DNA of 49,639 nt from an uncultured Granulosicoccaceae bacterium (GCA_937957915.1 CALGNZ010000104.1:1-49639); one strand, 5' to 3'; shown: positions 41,205-49,639, counted from the stretch's first letter. Program-made: numbers and translations. The notes: generated by a model not told the origin, from the sequence alone.

Positions 41205-43436
41205 CTAGCTTGCAACGGCTGTCCTTCGAGAGGCGGTTCGCGATAAAACAATCACTGCGGTAACCACTACTGCGCCTGCGACGTTTGCAACAAGATTGTT
41301 CGGCAGAAATGCCGCCCCACCGCCAACCAGCAACGCGGGGTACCCGAGCACATGCAGTTTTCCCTCGGCGTAGCGTTGCAGTAATGCGTTAACTGCATAG
41401 ATACCGAAAAGTGAAAACAAGCCAATTTTGGCGACGGTTAGCAGGTCACCACCGATCAGCGGGGTGTACGCAAAAAGCAGTGGTACGATATACAGCCCCT
41501 TAGCAATTTTCCACGCCTCGACGCCGGTTGCCATCGGACGCGAACCTGCGATACCTGCTGCGGTAAATGCGGCAAGGCAAACTGGTGGGGTGACGTTGCT
41601 GTCCTGACTGAGCCAAAATACAATCATATGTGCGGTTAACAGAAAGGTAGTCATGGTCTGTTCGTCAACCAGCATGGGTCGCAGCACTACAGCCAGCTCA
41701 AAGGGTATAGATGACATCAGTGTCTGTGCTTCGGCAACGGTCATCCCGGAGCTTATACTGGCGACTAACGGAGAATCTACCAATAGAAACGACGCGGCGA
41801 CAGAAGGGTCACTTACACCGGCGACCAGCTGCTGTACGATGATTGTGTCTGCGAGCATTCCGGCCAGCGCAGGTGCTGACAGAATCGACAGTACAATATA
41901 GGCGGCGGTAACCGGCAATCCCATGCCCAGTACCAGAGAGGCCGCTGCAATCAGTGCAAGTGCAAGCAGCAGTGAGCCTTGAGACCACTGAGCCACCATC
42001 AGTGCAAAGGTGTTCGCAAGTCCGCTGGTGGTAACTGCATTGTTGATTAAGCCCACAGCGACCAGCAAAATAGCAGTCATGACCGAGGTTTTAATTCCCA
42101 TCGACAGTGCCGATGCAATATTCTTTGGCCCCATGCGATTCGGGGTAAACCAGCTCACCACAATTAAGGTACCTATGGCGAAGGTTGCAGCGTAACTGGG
42201 TGTGTAACCGCTAATCAACAGACCGGTCATTATTGACAGGGGCAGCACAAAGTTCAGCAATCCGGCAAATAACTTTTTGCGGTCAACCGGTTGCACGGAG
42301 TCAGTGTCTATGCCGTATTTAATCGCTTCTATTCGAACCACAAAAGCGACAGACAAAAAGTAGAGCAGGGCCGGTACGATCGACACCATGACGATCGTGC
42401 TGTAGGGAATGCCGGTGTAACTTGCCATAATAAATGCACCTGCGCCCATGATAGGTGGCATTAACTGGCCACCGGTAGATGCAGCGGCCTCAATACCTGC
42501 AGCAAACTGTGGTCGAAACCCGTTTGATTTCATCAGCGGAATGGTTATCACACCGGTCGATGCAGTATTGGCAATTGCCGAACCTGAAATAGTACCTGTC
42601 AGGGCAGATGAAATAACGGCAACAAATGCCGCGCCGCCACGGAACCGGCTGGCGACTATTTTTGCCAGCTCAATTACAAAATCGGACGCGCCACTGACAA
42701 CCAGAAAGGCGCCGAATATCATAAACAGTGTGATGTTCGATGATGATATGGTGGTGATGATGCCGAACATGCCTTCATCGTTATACAGAGAGCGAAAGAC
42801 AACATCGTCCAGTGGCAGGCTGGCGGCACGAAAAGCACCGGGCAGCATTTCCCCCAGAAACAGAATGTACGACATCGACAGCACCACCAGTATCGGTATG
42901 ATCCATCCAGTCAGTCGGCGAGTTAACTCGAGTGCACCCACAATCACGAGGCCAGCGGCTATCCAGTCAAGCCATCCGAACTGCCACGCCTGCCCGGTTT
43001 TTGCCAGTGTTCTTGCGTAAATTCCGTTCTCGGCATGTGCGAGCCATAAAGAGCTGGCTGCTATAGCCAGACCAAATATCACATTTCCGTACAAGCTGAA
43101 TAGCGACCGACTGCCTGTGATGTTCTCGCTGTTCGATGTGGCGGTGGTTGTTGTTGAAATGCGGTGTGCGGAGGTTGTTATGGCCGCCAGTAGTGCAAAA
43201 CCTGCAAAGTGAATACAGTTTTGCCAAATACCTGGTTCGACCAGCCAGATGTTGGTGGCAAGGTGCCACAGTGCAAAGCCGCAGATAAAAAATAGAGGTA
43301 TCAGGTCTGCGTATTGGCGATTGTGTAATGCTCGGTCAACATCAAAATCGACATCGAATACATTGTTACTCTTGACGACCACCGCATCACTTTCTGTGAC
43401 CTCGGCTGTTTTAGTATCAGCGGTGCTTGCATTCAT
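41205..43436 (-). CDS. TAXI-type TRAP transporter fused permease (DctQM)
   Basis: A 743-residue inner-membrane protein with about 16-18 hydrophobic helices. The first ~190 residues hold a DctQ-like four-helix region, and the rest holds the DctM-like large domain with conserved 'GSASGSAIANTASTGVITIPLM' like Gly/Ser-rich segments and 'GLPVTAAYIVLSIL'. This fusion is typical of TAXI systems, which import dicarboxylates or amino acids with a sodium gradient. The binding-protein gene lies 71 bases upstream in the same direction. The substrate is unknown. Confidence 0.9.
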   Translation of the reverse strand: MNASTADTKTAEVTESDAVVVKSNNVFDVDFDVDRALHNRQYADLIPLFFICGFALWHLATNIWLVEPGIWQNCIHFAGFALLAAITTSAHRISTTTTATSNSENITGSRSLFSLYGNVIFGLAIAASSLWLAHAENGIYARTLAKTGQAWQFGWLDWIAAGLVIVGALELTRRLTGWIIPILVVLSMSYILFLGEMLPGAFRAASLPLDDVVFRSLYNDEGMFGIITTISSSNITLFMIFGAFLVVSGASDFVIELAKIVASRFRGGAAFVAVISSALTGTISGSAIANTASTGVITIPLMKSNGFRPQFAAGIEAAASTGGQLMPPIMGAGAFIMASYTGIPYSTIVMVSIVPALLYFLSVAFVVRIEAIKYGIDTDSVQPVDRKKLFAGLLNFVLPLSIMTGLLISGYTPSYAATFAIGTLIVVSWFTPNRMGPKNIASALSMGIKTSVMTAILLVAVGLINNAVTTSGLANTFALMVAQWSQGSLLLALALIAAASLVLGMGLPVTAAYIVLSILSAPALAGMLADTIIVQQLVAGVSDPSVAASFLLVDSPLVASISSGMTVAEAQTLMSSIPFELAVVLRPMLVDEQTMTTFLLTAHMIVFWLSQDSNVTPPVCLAAFTAAGIAGSRPMATGVEAWKIAKGLYIVPLLFAYTPLIGGDLLTVAKIGLFSLFGIYAVNALLQRYAEGKLHVLGYPALLVGGGAAFLPNNLVANVAGAVVVTAVIVLSRTASRRTAVAS

Positions 43437-43507
43437 GATCGGGTGCTCAATGTCTGGTTAATCGATGCGTCTCGTTTTCACAAGACGCACCGTTGTCGAC
43501 GTTGTTG

Positions 43508-44512
43508 TTACTTTGCCATCAGCGCATCAGGAATGGTTATCCCGACTTCAGCGTAATAGCGGGCAGCTCCGGGGTGTAATGGAACCGGAAGTCCGGCCAG
43601 AGCTTTGTCTATTGCCATTGCCTTGGTGGCTTTGTGAATACCATTCAGGAATGGCAGGTTCTCGTATAGCGATTTAGTCAGCTCGTATACGTGGTTTTCG
43701 TCTACGTCTGCATTAACGGCAAGAAAATTAGGCTGGGCGATAGTCTCAATATCTTTATCCTGTTCCGGATAGGTACCAGCTGCAATGGTGTATGGCACCC
43801 ACAGCCCACGGCCTGCATCCATCTTTGCCGCTTCGTCGGCAGAGACATTAAGTAGCGTAAATTTATCTGCGTTGGAGGCAAGTAGCTTGGTTAGCGCACC
43901 GGTAGGCGGGCCTGATGGAAAGCCGCCACCAACCGCTTGTCCGTTTGCCAACGCATCAGTAGATGGGCCATAACCTGCGTATATCAGGGTGTAGTCTGTT
44001 GCAATGTCAGCACCCAGACCCTGCATCAACAAAGTGTTTGAACCCAGTGTGCCGGAGTTCTCTTTGCCCATGGCGAGGGTGTCACCTTTAACGCTGAGCA
44101 GATCACTGACTGTACCGGTTTTAACCTTGTCGGAAGCGAGAATGAACTGCTCCACGTTCTGCCACAGCATAGTGACTGACCGAAGATTCTTTTGCGGCTC
44201 ACTGATCGGCCCGGTACCCGTTGCAGCGTACGATCCGTAAAGGCCCTGCAAAATAGCAAATTGTGCAGTGTTGGCGGCAAGTGCCTGAACGTTGGCCCCG
44301 GAGCCGGCTGAGTTTACGGCTGTCAGACTGAATTTCTGTTTAGGCAACAGTTTGATTTTGGATAGCGTTGCTATCGCTGTGCCAACGGGGTGGTAAGTGC
44401 CGCCGGTAGAGGCTGTATTGAGAATGTAATCGGTATCTGCTGTGGCGGTGGATAAGCCGGCCAGTGACGTGAGAGCCCCTGCCAGAATCAATTTTGAGAA
44501 TCGCTTTAACAT
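43508..44512 (-). CDS. TAXI-family TRAP transporter substrate-binding protein
   Basis: A 334-residue exported binding protein. The signal peptide ends near TATA-DTD. Family marks are 'LNTASTGGTYHPVGTAIA', 'VNSAGSGANVQAL', 'ILQGLYGSYAATGTG' and the C-terminal 'LPVPLHPGAARYYAEVGI', all typical of TAXI proteins. AGGA lies four to five bases before the start. It works with the fused permease encoded downstream. In other bacteria TAXI ligands include glutamate and alpha-ketoglutarate; the ligand here is not established. Confidence 0.93.
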   Translation of the reverse strand: MLKRFSKLILAGALTSLAGLSTATADTDYILNTASTGGTYHPVGTAIATLSKIKLLPKQKFSLTAVNSAGSGANVQALAANTAQFAILQGLYGSYAATGTGPISEPQKNLRSVTMLWQNVEQFILASDKVKTGTVSDLLSVKGDTLAMGKENSGTLGSNTLLMQGLGADIATDYTLIYAGYGPSTDALANGQAVGGGFPSGPPTGALTKLLASNADKFTLLNVSADEAAKMDAGRGLWVPYTIAAGTYPEQDKDIETIAQPNFLAVNADVDENHVYELTKSLYENLPFLNGIHKATKAMAIDKALAGLPVPLHPGAARYYAEVGITIPDALMAK

Positions 44513-44834
44513 GTATTCCTCGCTGCAATTGAAGGTGAATTTGCACAGACGCAGACGACACCAATACAGAAAATCTCATTGGTGTTTGTCTGGTGGGGCG
44601 GAATTTTGAGCGAAAACAGCAGTTCGTTACAAGGCAGTGTAAGTGTTTGAATTAGCGTGGATAAAACTGGTTCTTTGGTCGAGTGTATGCTGCCTGATCG
44701 GCGATGTAGGCAATTTATTGCCTATAATCGTGCTTTTTGTCTATTGATGTCGGATGCGCTACGGTGCAGTTGTCCGCGAATAAGCGGGCAGTTGATACCG
44801 AATTGTCCGGTAGAATGAAAGGCACGGTGGCGCG
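44513..44834. other. Control region of the TAXI transporter genes
   Basis: About 320 bases without a gene, between the response regulator and the TAXI binding-protein gene. It holds a perfect inverted repeat at 44707-44724 and should contain the transporter promoter. No sigma-54 type promoter was recognised by eye. Confidence 0.45.
44707..44724. promoter_or_regulatory. Perfect palindrome, likely response-regulator site
   Basis: TAGGCAATTTATTGCCTA (8-base arms, TT centre), about 200 bases upstream of the TAXI gene start. Its distance is typical of an activator site for a two-component system; binding by the neighbouring REC-Fis regulator is an inference. Confidence 0.5.
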
Positions 44835-45440
44835 CTAGACCGGATTGCGAACTATACCCAGTCGATTCATTTTTTCGTTTAATGTGCGCCGGTTAATATC
44901 GAGAGTTTCCAGTACACAACTAATACGACCGTTGTGTTGAAGCAGGCAGCTTTCAATGACATATTTTTCATAGGCGCGCACACGTTTGCGCAGTGGGACA
45001 GTGGTGTCGGATATATCAAGTGCCTGCCTTTGCAGGGCAATTGCGCTTCGAAAGCTCGCAGACACAGACCTTATTTTGCCTAACAGGTGATCGGGTTCTA
45101 CGGGCTTTTCCAGAAAATCAACAGCGCCGAGTTTCATCGCCTCAACGATCTCTGGCACCGTGGCAAAACCAGAGAAGAAAACAATGGGCAGCAGGGGGGT
45201 AATTTCCCGAACCTGTCGAGCAAACTCAATACCGTCGCAGTCGGGCATTCGCAAATCAGTTACCACGATATCAACGGGGTCGGCTCTAAGGCGTTCAATA
45301 GCAGTGCCTGCCTGGTCTGCCACCACGACTGTTAAGTCGTTGAGCCTCAGGTAACGTGCATTTGCACCCAGTACATCGTGATCGTCATCGACAAGTAATA
45401 CACATACTTTTTTATTTGCCGCGTCGGAATGGTTAGACAC
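44835..45440 (-). CDS. Response regulator with Fis-type helix-turn-helix, no AAA+ domain
   Basis: A 201-residue protein. The receiver domain (about 11-130) has acidic residues DDD (18-20), the phospho-acceptor Asp 62 (TDLRMP) and the conserved Lys in 'FLEKP'. The C-terminal 45 residues form a Fis/HTH_8 domain ('YVIESCLLQHNGRISCVLETLDINRRTLNEKM'). The order resembles DctD with the sigma-54 AAA+ domain removed, or RegA/PrrA-type regulators. The start is a GTG 12 bases after the kinase stop. It is the partner of the DctB-like kinase and presumably controls the TAXI operon next to it. Confidence 0.9.
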   Translation of the reverse strand: MSNHSDAANKKVCVLLVDDDHDVLGANARYLRLNDLTVVVADQAGTAIERLRADPVDIVVTDLRMPDCDGIEFARQVREITPLLPIVFFSGFATVPEIVEAMKLGAVDFLEKPVEPDHLLGKIRSVSASFRSAIALQRQALDISDTTVPLRKRVRAYEKYVIESCLLQHNGRISCVLETLDINRRTLNEKMNRLGIVRNPV

Positions 45441-45452
45441 AAAGTTTCTCGT

Positions 45453-47258
45453 CTATTCAACATGAATGGGTAAGTGAACACTAAAATGGCTGCCGCCAGT
45501 AGATACCGGTGCGTAATTCAATGTGCCATTATGATCTTCTATAATCTGTTTGGCGAGAGTCAGCCCTAACCCCAGCCCTTTGCGATGTGATAGCTCCGAC
45601 TTAAACGGGTGAAACAAGTGCTCTACCAAAGACGGGTTGATACCACCGCCGTTATCTTCAATGCCAATGATTACCCTGTTACTGGCCTGCACCAGCCCGG
45701 TTTCCGGGTTGGCTGTGTTCTCTGTTTCATCCGCGCTGATTCCTGAGTCTGGCAGAGCGGCGTAAATCTGCACTCTTGGGTTGTTTACATCCAGTACCGC
45801 ATCCATCGCGTTATACAGTAAATTTAGCAGAGCCTGCTGTAATAGTATTTCATTGCCGCGAATGGTGGGTCCGCCAGTAGCTGTGATATTGCTGATCTGT
45901 AGTGCGGTTGCTGCGATCTTACGTTCGCGTTGAACAATGTTGGCCACGTCGACTACCAGTTGGCTGACGTTAATTTGGTGTAGATCGTTGTTGCCCTGTC
46001 TTGCCACACTTCGCAGTGTCTCTACCACGCGACCGATACGCTTGGTTGTTCTGTCGCTGGCAATGATGGTTTCACGCAAATCGCTGGATGCCGGGTCAGG
46101 CTGGTCCATGAGCTGTCGCAGAGTCGCCAGGTTAAATCGCAGGCTGGCGAGAGGCTGGTTGATCTCATGATTTATTGCGGCTGACATTCTGCCTAACATG
46201 GCAAAGTTCGATTGAGCAATTAGCGCCTGCTGCGCAGATTGCAGTTCGTCGGTACGCTGTTTAACCTTTGACTCAAGCAGGGCCGCGTGGCGGTCACGTG
46301 TCCGTGCTATAAGCTTTCTTTGGTGGTAGCTGCGAACAACCAGCCATGCAATTGCCAGCAATGCAGCAAGAATCGAAAAGTAGAGGATAGCGCCTTTTGC
46401 AACCACAGCAAGAGATAGAAAATTGAGCAGTGTCCAGTTTTCAGAGCTTAGCTTACTGTCGATGCTGGTATAGAACGTCGCCTGATCGTGGTGGTAGATC
46501 TGCCAGAAATGCTCTCCCAACAAGGAGCGCCTGACCGGTTTTAGTTCAGAATCCGTGTTGAGTATATAGCGTCTGTCGGCAGTAATCTTTTGAAGTACCT
46601 CGGTACCGAGTATTTTTGTTGGCGCGTATAGCAACCTGGATTCAGTGGAAAGTATAACCACTCCGAGTTCGTCAACAATCAGCGATGTAAAGCTGTTTTC
46701 ACTCCAGCTTTCAAGTAGTTGATCAAGCTCTATCTTCACAACAATGACGCCAATCACAGTTTCATCTTTGCGTACTGCTTCGGCAACAAAATAACCTGGT
46801 ACTCCCGTCGTCGCCCCTACCGCAAAAAAGGTGGAGCTTCGCCCCTGCAGCGCTTCGGAAAAGTAAGGTCTGAACTTGTAGTTTCTGCCGACAAAGCTGA
46901 CCGGGTCGCGCCAGTTACTCGATGCAATGGTATCTCCGACGGTATTCATCAGAAAAGCGAACGAGACACCGCTTTGTGTTTTTGTAGTCGCAAGAGTTTC
47001 ATTGGCGATCCTGATAGTGGTTCGGTCATTGGCAGTCAGTGCTTGCGCTATCCTTGGGTCCAGGCTCAACAGACGCGGAAGGATAGAAAGTTGTGCCAAC
47101 TCGCGATCAAGTTCTTTTGCCTGGAGTTCGACATGGGATTGCAGGTAGTCCTGTGCCCGCCATAACTCAATAAACCACGCTAAACCTGCAAGTGCTACCA
47201 CGCTTGCAAGGCCAAAAATGGCCAGCGCGGTGGTTTTGGATTTCCTGGTGAGTTGCAT
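45453..47258 (-). CDS. DctB-like membrane sensor histidine kinase
   Basis: A 601-residue kinase. Membrane helix about 10-32, a large periplasmic double-PAS-like (dCache) domain to ~285 with the typical 'GRNYKFRPYFSEALQG' segment, a second helix about 291-310, a coiled linker ('RTRDRHAALLESKVKQRTDEL'), HisKA with His 364 in AAINHEINQPL, and HATPase ending 'GLGLGLTLAKQII'. It matches DctB, which senses C4-dicarboxylates in the periplasm. ATG 47258 is preferred; a TTG 39 bases upstream is possible. It co-transcribes with the REC-Fis regulator and lies beside a TAXI transporter, not the usual DctPQM. Confidence 0.92.
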   Translation of the reverse strand: MQLTRKSKTTALAIFGLASVVALAGLAWFIELWRAQDYLQSHVELQAKELDRELAQLSILPRLLSLDPRIAQALTANDRTTIRIANETLATTKTQSGVSFAFLMNTVGDTIASSNWRDPVSFVGRNYKFRPYFSEALQGRSSTFFAVGATTGVPGYFVAEAVRKDETVIGVIVVKIELDQLLESWSENSFTSLIVDELGVVILSTESRLLYAPTKILGTEVLQKITADRRYILNTDSELKPVRRSLLGEHFWQIYHHDQATFYTSIDSKLSSENWTLLNFLSLAVVAKGAILYFSILAALLAIAWLVVRSYHQRKLIARTRDRHAALLESKVKQRTDELQSAQQALIAQSNFAMLGRMSAAINHEINQPLASLRFNLATLRQLMDQPDPASSDLRETIIASDRTTKRIGRVVETLRSVARQGNNDLHQINVSQLVVDVANIVQRERKIAATALQISNITATGGPTIRGNEILLQQALLNLLYNAMDAVLDVNNPRVQIYAALPDSGISADETENTANPETGLVQASNRVIIGIEDNGGGINPSLVEHLFHPFKSELSHRKGLGLGLTLAKQIIEDHNGTLNYAPVSTGGSHFSVHLPIHVE

Positions 47259-47453
47259 AGATAATCTGTTCGATTTGCACGTAATGCTGATTGCCAATGC
47301 GGCGAAGAAAACAGGGTTATACCCGTGACGCCCGCGAGCTGGAATTCGTCATGAAAATTGCGATATATTTTGTGGCGACGTACATCTTACCTTAGAAGCG
47401 ATCTCCAATTGTTTTAGACGATAAGACCGATTTGATTGTGCATCTGATTATTC

Positions 47454-47484
47454 GACTACCGCTAACAATTGAATCGGACTACCG
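47454..47484. repeat. Short direct repeat before a possible promoter
   Basis: GACTACCG occurs at 47454 and 47477, 23 bases apart, each followed by YTAAY. It precedes TTGACA by eight bases and could be a binding site pair. Confidence 0.35.
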
Positions 47485-47491
47485 TTAATCA

Positions 47492-47519
47492 CTTGACATA
47501 GCGATTTGTTTCTATAAAC
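47492..47519 (+). promoter_or_regulatory. Candidate promoter of the leader and unknown gene pair
   Basis: TTGACA followed after 16 bases by TAAACT (or after 14 by TATAAA). The -35 box is perfect, the -10 box less so. It is the only good candidate upstream of the terminator-like hairpin. Confidence 0.4.
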
Positions 47520-47524
47520 TGCGC

Positions 47525-47791
47525 CGTCCTAAGTGACGTATCAGCCCGCCAACGAGGCTTGATATTTCAATACAGCGTAACTCAACTCAGCGACATTCTT
47601 AATGCATGTTTGTATAACTCAAAAAACGATAACTATTCTCATGTAGCGCTGTGGTGATAAGCCGGGTGCTGCTGCAGCGTACCCGGCAATCCAGTCGGTC
47701 ATTGTGATGATCCACATGACTAGAAAAAGCCCTGTACGGTTCGCTGTCAGGGCTTTTTTTATTGGTGGATGCTCCACCAGAGACCGGTGTT
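47525..47791 (+). promoter_or_regulatory. Long leader ending in a terminator-like hairpin, possible attenuator
   Basis: About 265 bases between the candidate promoter and the start of the unknown gene. It contains a GC-rich hairpin at 47661-47687 (GCCGGGT / ACCCGGC around GCTGCAGC) and a strong terminator at 47724-47760. Only about 30 bases remain between the terminator and the ATG, too few for another promoter, so the gene is probably transcribed through it. No known riboswitch class is recognised. Alternatively the region encodes a small RNA. Confidence 0.45.
47724..47760 (+). terminator. Rho-independent terminator before the unknown gene
   Basis: AAAAAGCCCTG pairs with CAGGGCTTTTT (11 bases), followed by T-rich sequence. 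It is symmetric enough to work on both strands. No known plus-strand gene ends just before it. Confidence 0.85.
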
Positions 47792-48703
47792 ATGAAACAA
47801 CAGGAAATCAGAGAGATTGTTGCCTGCCTGCCAGGGGGCAGAACCCTCTTTCCGTATTATCGAGACAGGTACGCCGCTTTGCTGTTGTCCTGGGTATTCG
47901 AGGAAGCGGTTACTGTCGCGCAGGTTAAACGCAGTCGCTATGCCGGCTTGTTGTCTAAGTCAGCTGTCAGTGAAGCGATAGCAAGTCGTGGCGATGGCAT
48001 CATTGACAGTCAGCTATTGTCGATGATCTGGGATGAGCCGCATGAGCAGTTTCTGCTGACCCTCGATAGTTGGGGCGGAGAAGAGCGTGCCTGGCAACAG
48101 ACCAGTCGGGCGGGTCATAACCTGGTATTGCAGATTAACTTGCACGAAGGTTATCGCCAATGGTTCGAGCGTGTTGTGCCGGATGATCAGAAGTGGCTGT
48201 TTAATAACTACGGGCATCCTGTTCTTCGGCAACGCGACAATGGTTTTTACAGACCAACGCTTGGCTGGGTGCGCATCGATCTGGACCTTGGAACCGGTGA
48301 AGCATTACTGGAAGAGGTGCAAAGCGACTGGTTACGTGATTTGCGCACCTTGTTGCGTTGGCATAGCCCAGAGCGTGATGGCGATGTTGCAGTGCGCATT
48401 TTCTGTGAATTAATGCTGGGTCGGCTCGGTAAGATCTGGTCAGAGTTACTGATGGCAGCCGCGCTGTGGTTCGTTCGTGAGGAATTGGGTGTACGTAACA
48501 TCTGGTTTCACACCTATGAATCCGGCTGTGAGCTAAAGCGTATCAAGGGTGCTCGACCACCGAAGTCGCTGTACACAAGTTTGCCTCGCAAATTTTGCTA
48601 TACAGCAACGCGACAGCCACCGGAGTTTTTACAGCGCGACAAAAGCTTTCGTCGTTCTGTCAGAGGGAAGCCAGCACCCCAGTGGTTTCACCTGCAGTTG
48701 TAG
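47792..48703 (+). CDS. Uncharacterised protein with 'EVQSDW' motif
   Basis: A 303-residue protein with no signal peptide or membrane helix. It was not assigned to a named family. The stretch 'ALLEEVQSDWLRDLRTLL', then 'KIWSELLMAAALWFVREELGVRNIWFHT', resembles a recurring pattern in large polyvalent phage/plasmid proteins (E-[IV]-Q-S-D-W followed by W-x-E-L and a G-x-x-x-I-x-W strand). Further motifs are 'PPKSLYTSLPRKFCY' and a basic tail. The ATG 47792 is preferred over GTG-type starts upstream, but no strong ribosome site is seen. It is probably co-transcribed with the small basic protein that starts 24 bases after its stop. Confidence 0.7.
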   Translation: MKQQEIREIVACLPGGRTLFPYYRDRYAALLLSWVFEEAVTVAQVKRSRYAGLLSKSAVSEAIASRGDGIIDSQLLSMIWDEPHEQFLLTLDSWGGEERAWQQTSRAGHNLVLQINLHEGYRQWFERVVPDDQKWLFNNYGHPVLRQRDNGFYRPTLGWVRIDLDLGTGEALLEEVQSDWLRDLRTLLRWHSPERDGDVAVRIFCELMLGRLGKIWSELLMAAALWFVREELGVRNIWFHTYESGCELKRIKGARPPKSLYTSLPRKFCYTATRQPPEFLQRDKSFRRSVRGKPAPQWFHLQL

Positions 48704-48727
48704 TCTGTCTGGGGAAAGGAGTGGCCA

Positions 48728-49063
48728 ATGCCAACCAGAAGAAACCCGGTCGTTCGTGCCGGGGCATTATTGCGAAAAGGCGGAGTGCACAGGCAAAGTG
48801 CATCAGGTCATCGTCATCAGGGCAAGCGTAAGCTCGTCGATGAAATAGATAACTGGTATGAAGATGCCTGTGTGGCTGGTGAGTACAAGGACAATCTTTC
48901 GGCTGACCTGCACAGCCACGAAGGCGTGCAGGAAGAGGAGCAAGCTGATTGTCTGGAAAATTCAAAGCGACGAAAGGGGTGGAATGCCACCCCTGGTGCG
49001 CTGCGAACACTCAGGCTTGGTGCACAGCATATCAACCCTGAATTAATTGAGTTGGCGTCATAG
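48728..49063 (+). CDS. Small uncharacterised protein, second gene of the pair
   Basis: A 111-residue protein with a strong ribosome site (AAAGGAG, spacing about six). The N-terminal third is very basic (RRNPVVRAGALLRKGGVHRQ, then HRHQGKRK), followed by an acidic helix-like part ('DEIDNWYEDACVAGEYKDN'). No family is recognised. The close spacing to the preceding gene and good start suggest it is real and functions with that gene. A nucleic-acid-binding role would fit its N-terminus, but this is speculation. Confidence 0.6.
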   Translation: MPTRRNPVVRAGALLRKGGVHRQSASGHRHQGKRKLVDEIDNWYEDACVAGEYKDNLSADLHSHEGVQEEEQADCLENSKRRKGWNATPGALRTLRLGAQHINPELIELAS

Positions 49064-49169
49064 GTACTTTGCCTTTGTTCGGATAATTCTCGACAGATCA
49101 TCTTTGCTCGGGCGGGCTTATATCCAACAATCTGTAAGTGACTGTTTTTTCGTCTTAGTGTTTTTGCTA

Positions 49170-49639
49170 AAACACAAATAAATGAACAAAAGGTGCGCCT
49201 GGTTGGCAGTGCGACAACGCGCCACTCTCTGATGTGTGGTCTCTCAGTCTTGTATTGGAATGGTACATGCGCCTGGCGCTTATGGCCCCTACGGTTTGAT
49301 GATGGAGAGACGTGCGACCCACCCAGCCACAACGCGCTTTCGTAGGGGCCGTAAGCCGCCAGGCGCACGTACCATCTATACTTCAAAACACCGAAGGTAC
49401 ACAAATGAATGCACAAAGGGTGTGGCAGATTAGGTGTGCGACAACGTGCCACTCTCTGATGTGTGGTCTCCCAGTCTTGTATTGAAAATGGTACATGCGC
49501 CTGGCGCTTATGGCCCCTACGGTTTGGTGATGGAGAGACATGCGGCCACCCAGCCACAACGCGCTTTCGTAGGGGCCGTAAGCCGCCAGGCGCACGTACC
49601 ATCTATACTTCAAAACACCGAAGGTACACAAATGAATGC
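49170..49639. repeat. Tandem 227-bp units with long inverted repeats, cut by window end
   Basis: Two nearly identical units (shared base 49209 and 49436, spacing 227) and the start of a further one at the edge. Each has a long inverted repeat: TGCGCCTGGCGCTTA then TGGCCCCTACG on one side, CGTAGGGGCC then GTAAGCCGCCAGGCGCA on the other, about 30-base arms over a ~50-base loop (first copy about 49262-49370, second about 49493-49602). Conserved flanks read ACAAATGAATGCAC. Open frames across it look incidental. The first arm shares its core with the short elements at 3332 and 41112. Confidence 0.85.

Noticed and set aside
47724..47760. Terminator assigned to the DctB-like gene
   Set aside because: That gene is transcribed leftward from about 47258, so the hairpin lies upstream of its start and cannot end its message.
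48817..49631. Long open frames on the minus strand across the right-edge repeats
   Set aside because: They run through the inverted-repeat units and the small gene on the other strand. Duplicate peptides reflect the DNA duplication.

Overview
The window looks like chromosomal DNA of a free-living, probably marine or soil, gammaproteobacterium. The case rests on many lipoproteins and outer-membrane proteins, DctB-type kinase and TAXI-TRAP uptake genes, several LysR regulators, a secreted protein with GWGW repeats, and roughly 50% G+C. No rRNA, tRNA, phage module, insertion sequence or CRISPR array was recognised. The genus cannot be told from the sequence alone.

Layout. 0.2-7 kb: a beta-barrel-like protein and a SOUL lipoprotein (minus), an alpha/beta-hydrolase lipoprotein (plus), and a very large membrane-anchored patatin-like protein (minus). 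7.6-17.7 kb: a DUF2147 protein, an orphan form-II CoxL-like molybdenum hydroxylase, two LysR regulators each with a divergent neighbour, an EamA exporter, a four-gene set (ABM monooxygenase, quinone-oxidoreductase-like enzyme, RidA-like protein, cupin), and a fasciclin lipoprotein. 18-27 kb: a RecQ-type helicase with unusual domain order, a secreted six-repeat GWGW protein, an orphan lipoprotein, a GAF-LOV histidine kinase that seems to start at an ATT codon, a shortened NUDIX protein, and Ada.

26.8-39.5 kb is the clearest functional unit: a LacI/GntR-type repressor, a binding-protein-dependent ABC sugar importer, a b561-like membrane protein, an SMP-30 lactonase, IdnD-like, 2-hydroxyacid, IdnO-like and GarR/HIBADH-like dehydrogenases, and gluconokinase. 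Two perfect copies of the GntR/IdnR-type operator ATGTTACCGGTAACAT lie before the ABC operon and between the divergent dehydrogenase genes. This implies one regulon that takes an aldonate or aldonolactone (idonate/5-ketogluconate/gluconate) to 6-phosphogluconate. A 175-bp tandem array of unknown function sits inside this cluster.

39.6-49.6 kb: an ABM/NIPSNAP pair with a divergent ArsR-type regulator; a TAXI-TRAP transporter with a DctB-like kinase and a short REC-Fis response regulator; then two uncharacterised genes behind a long leader that ends in a strong terminator (possible attenuation); and finally a tandem array of 227-bp units with long inverted repeats that runs off the window end. 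Two families of short dispersed palindromic repeats occur across the window.
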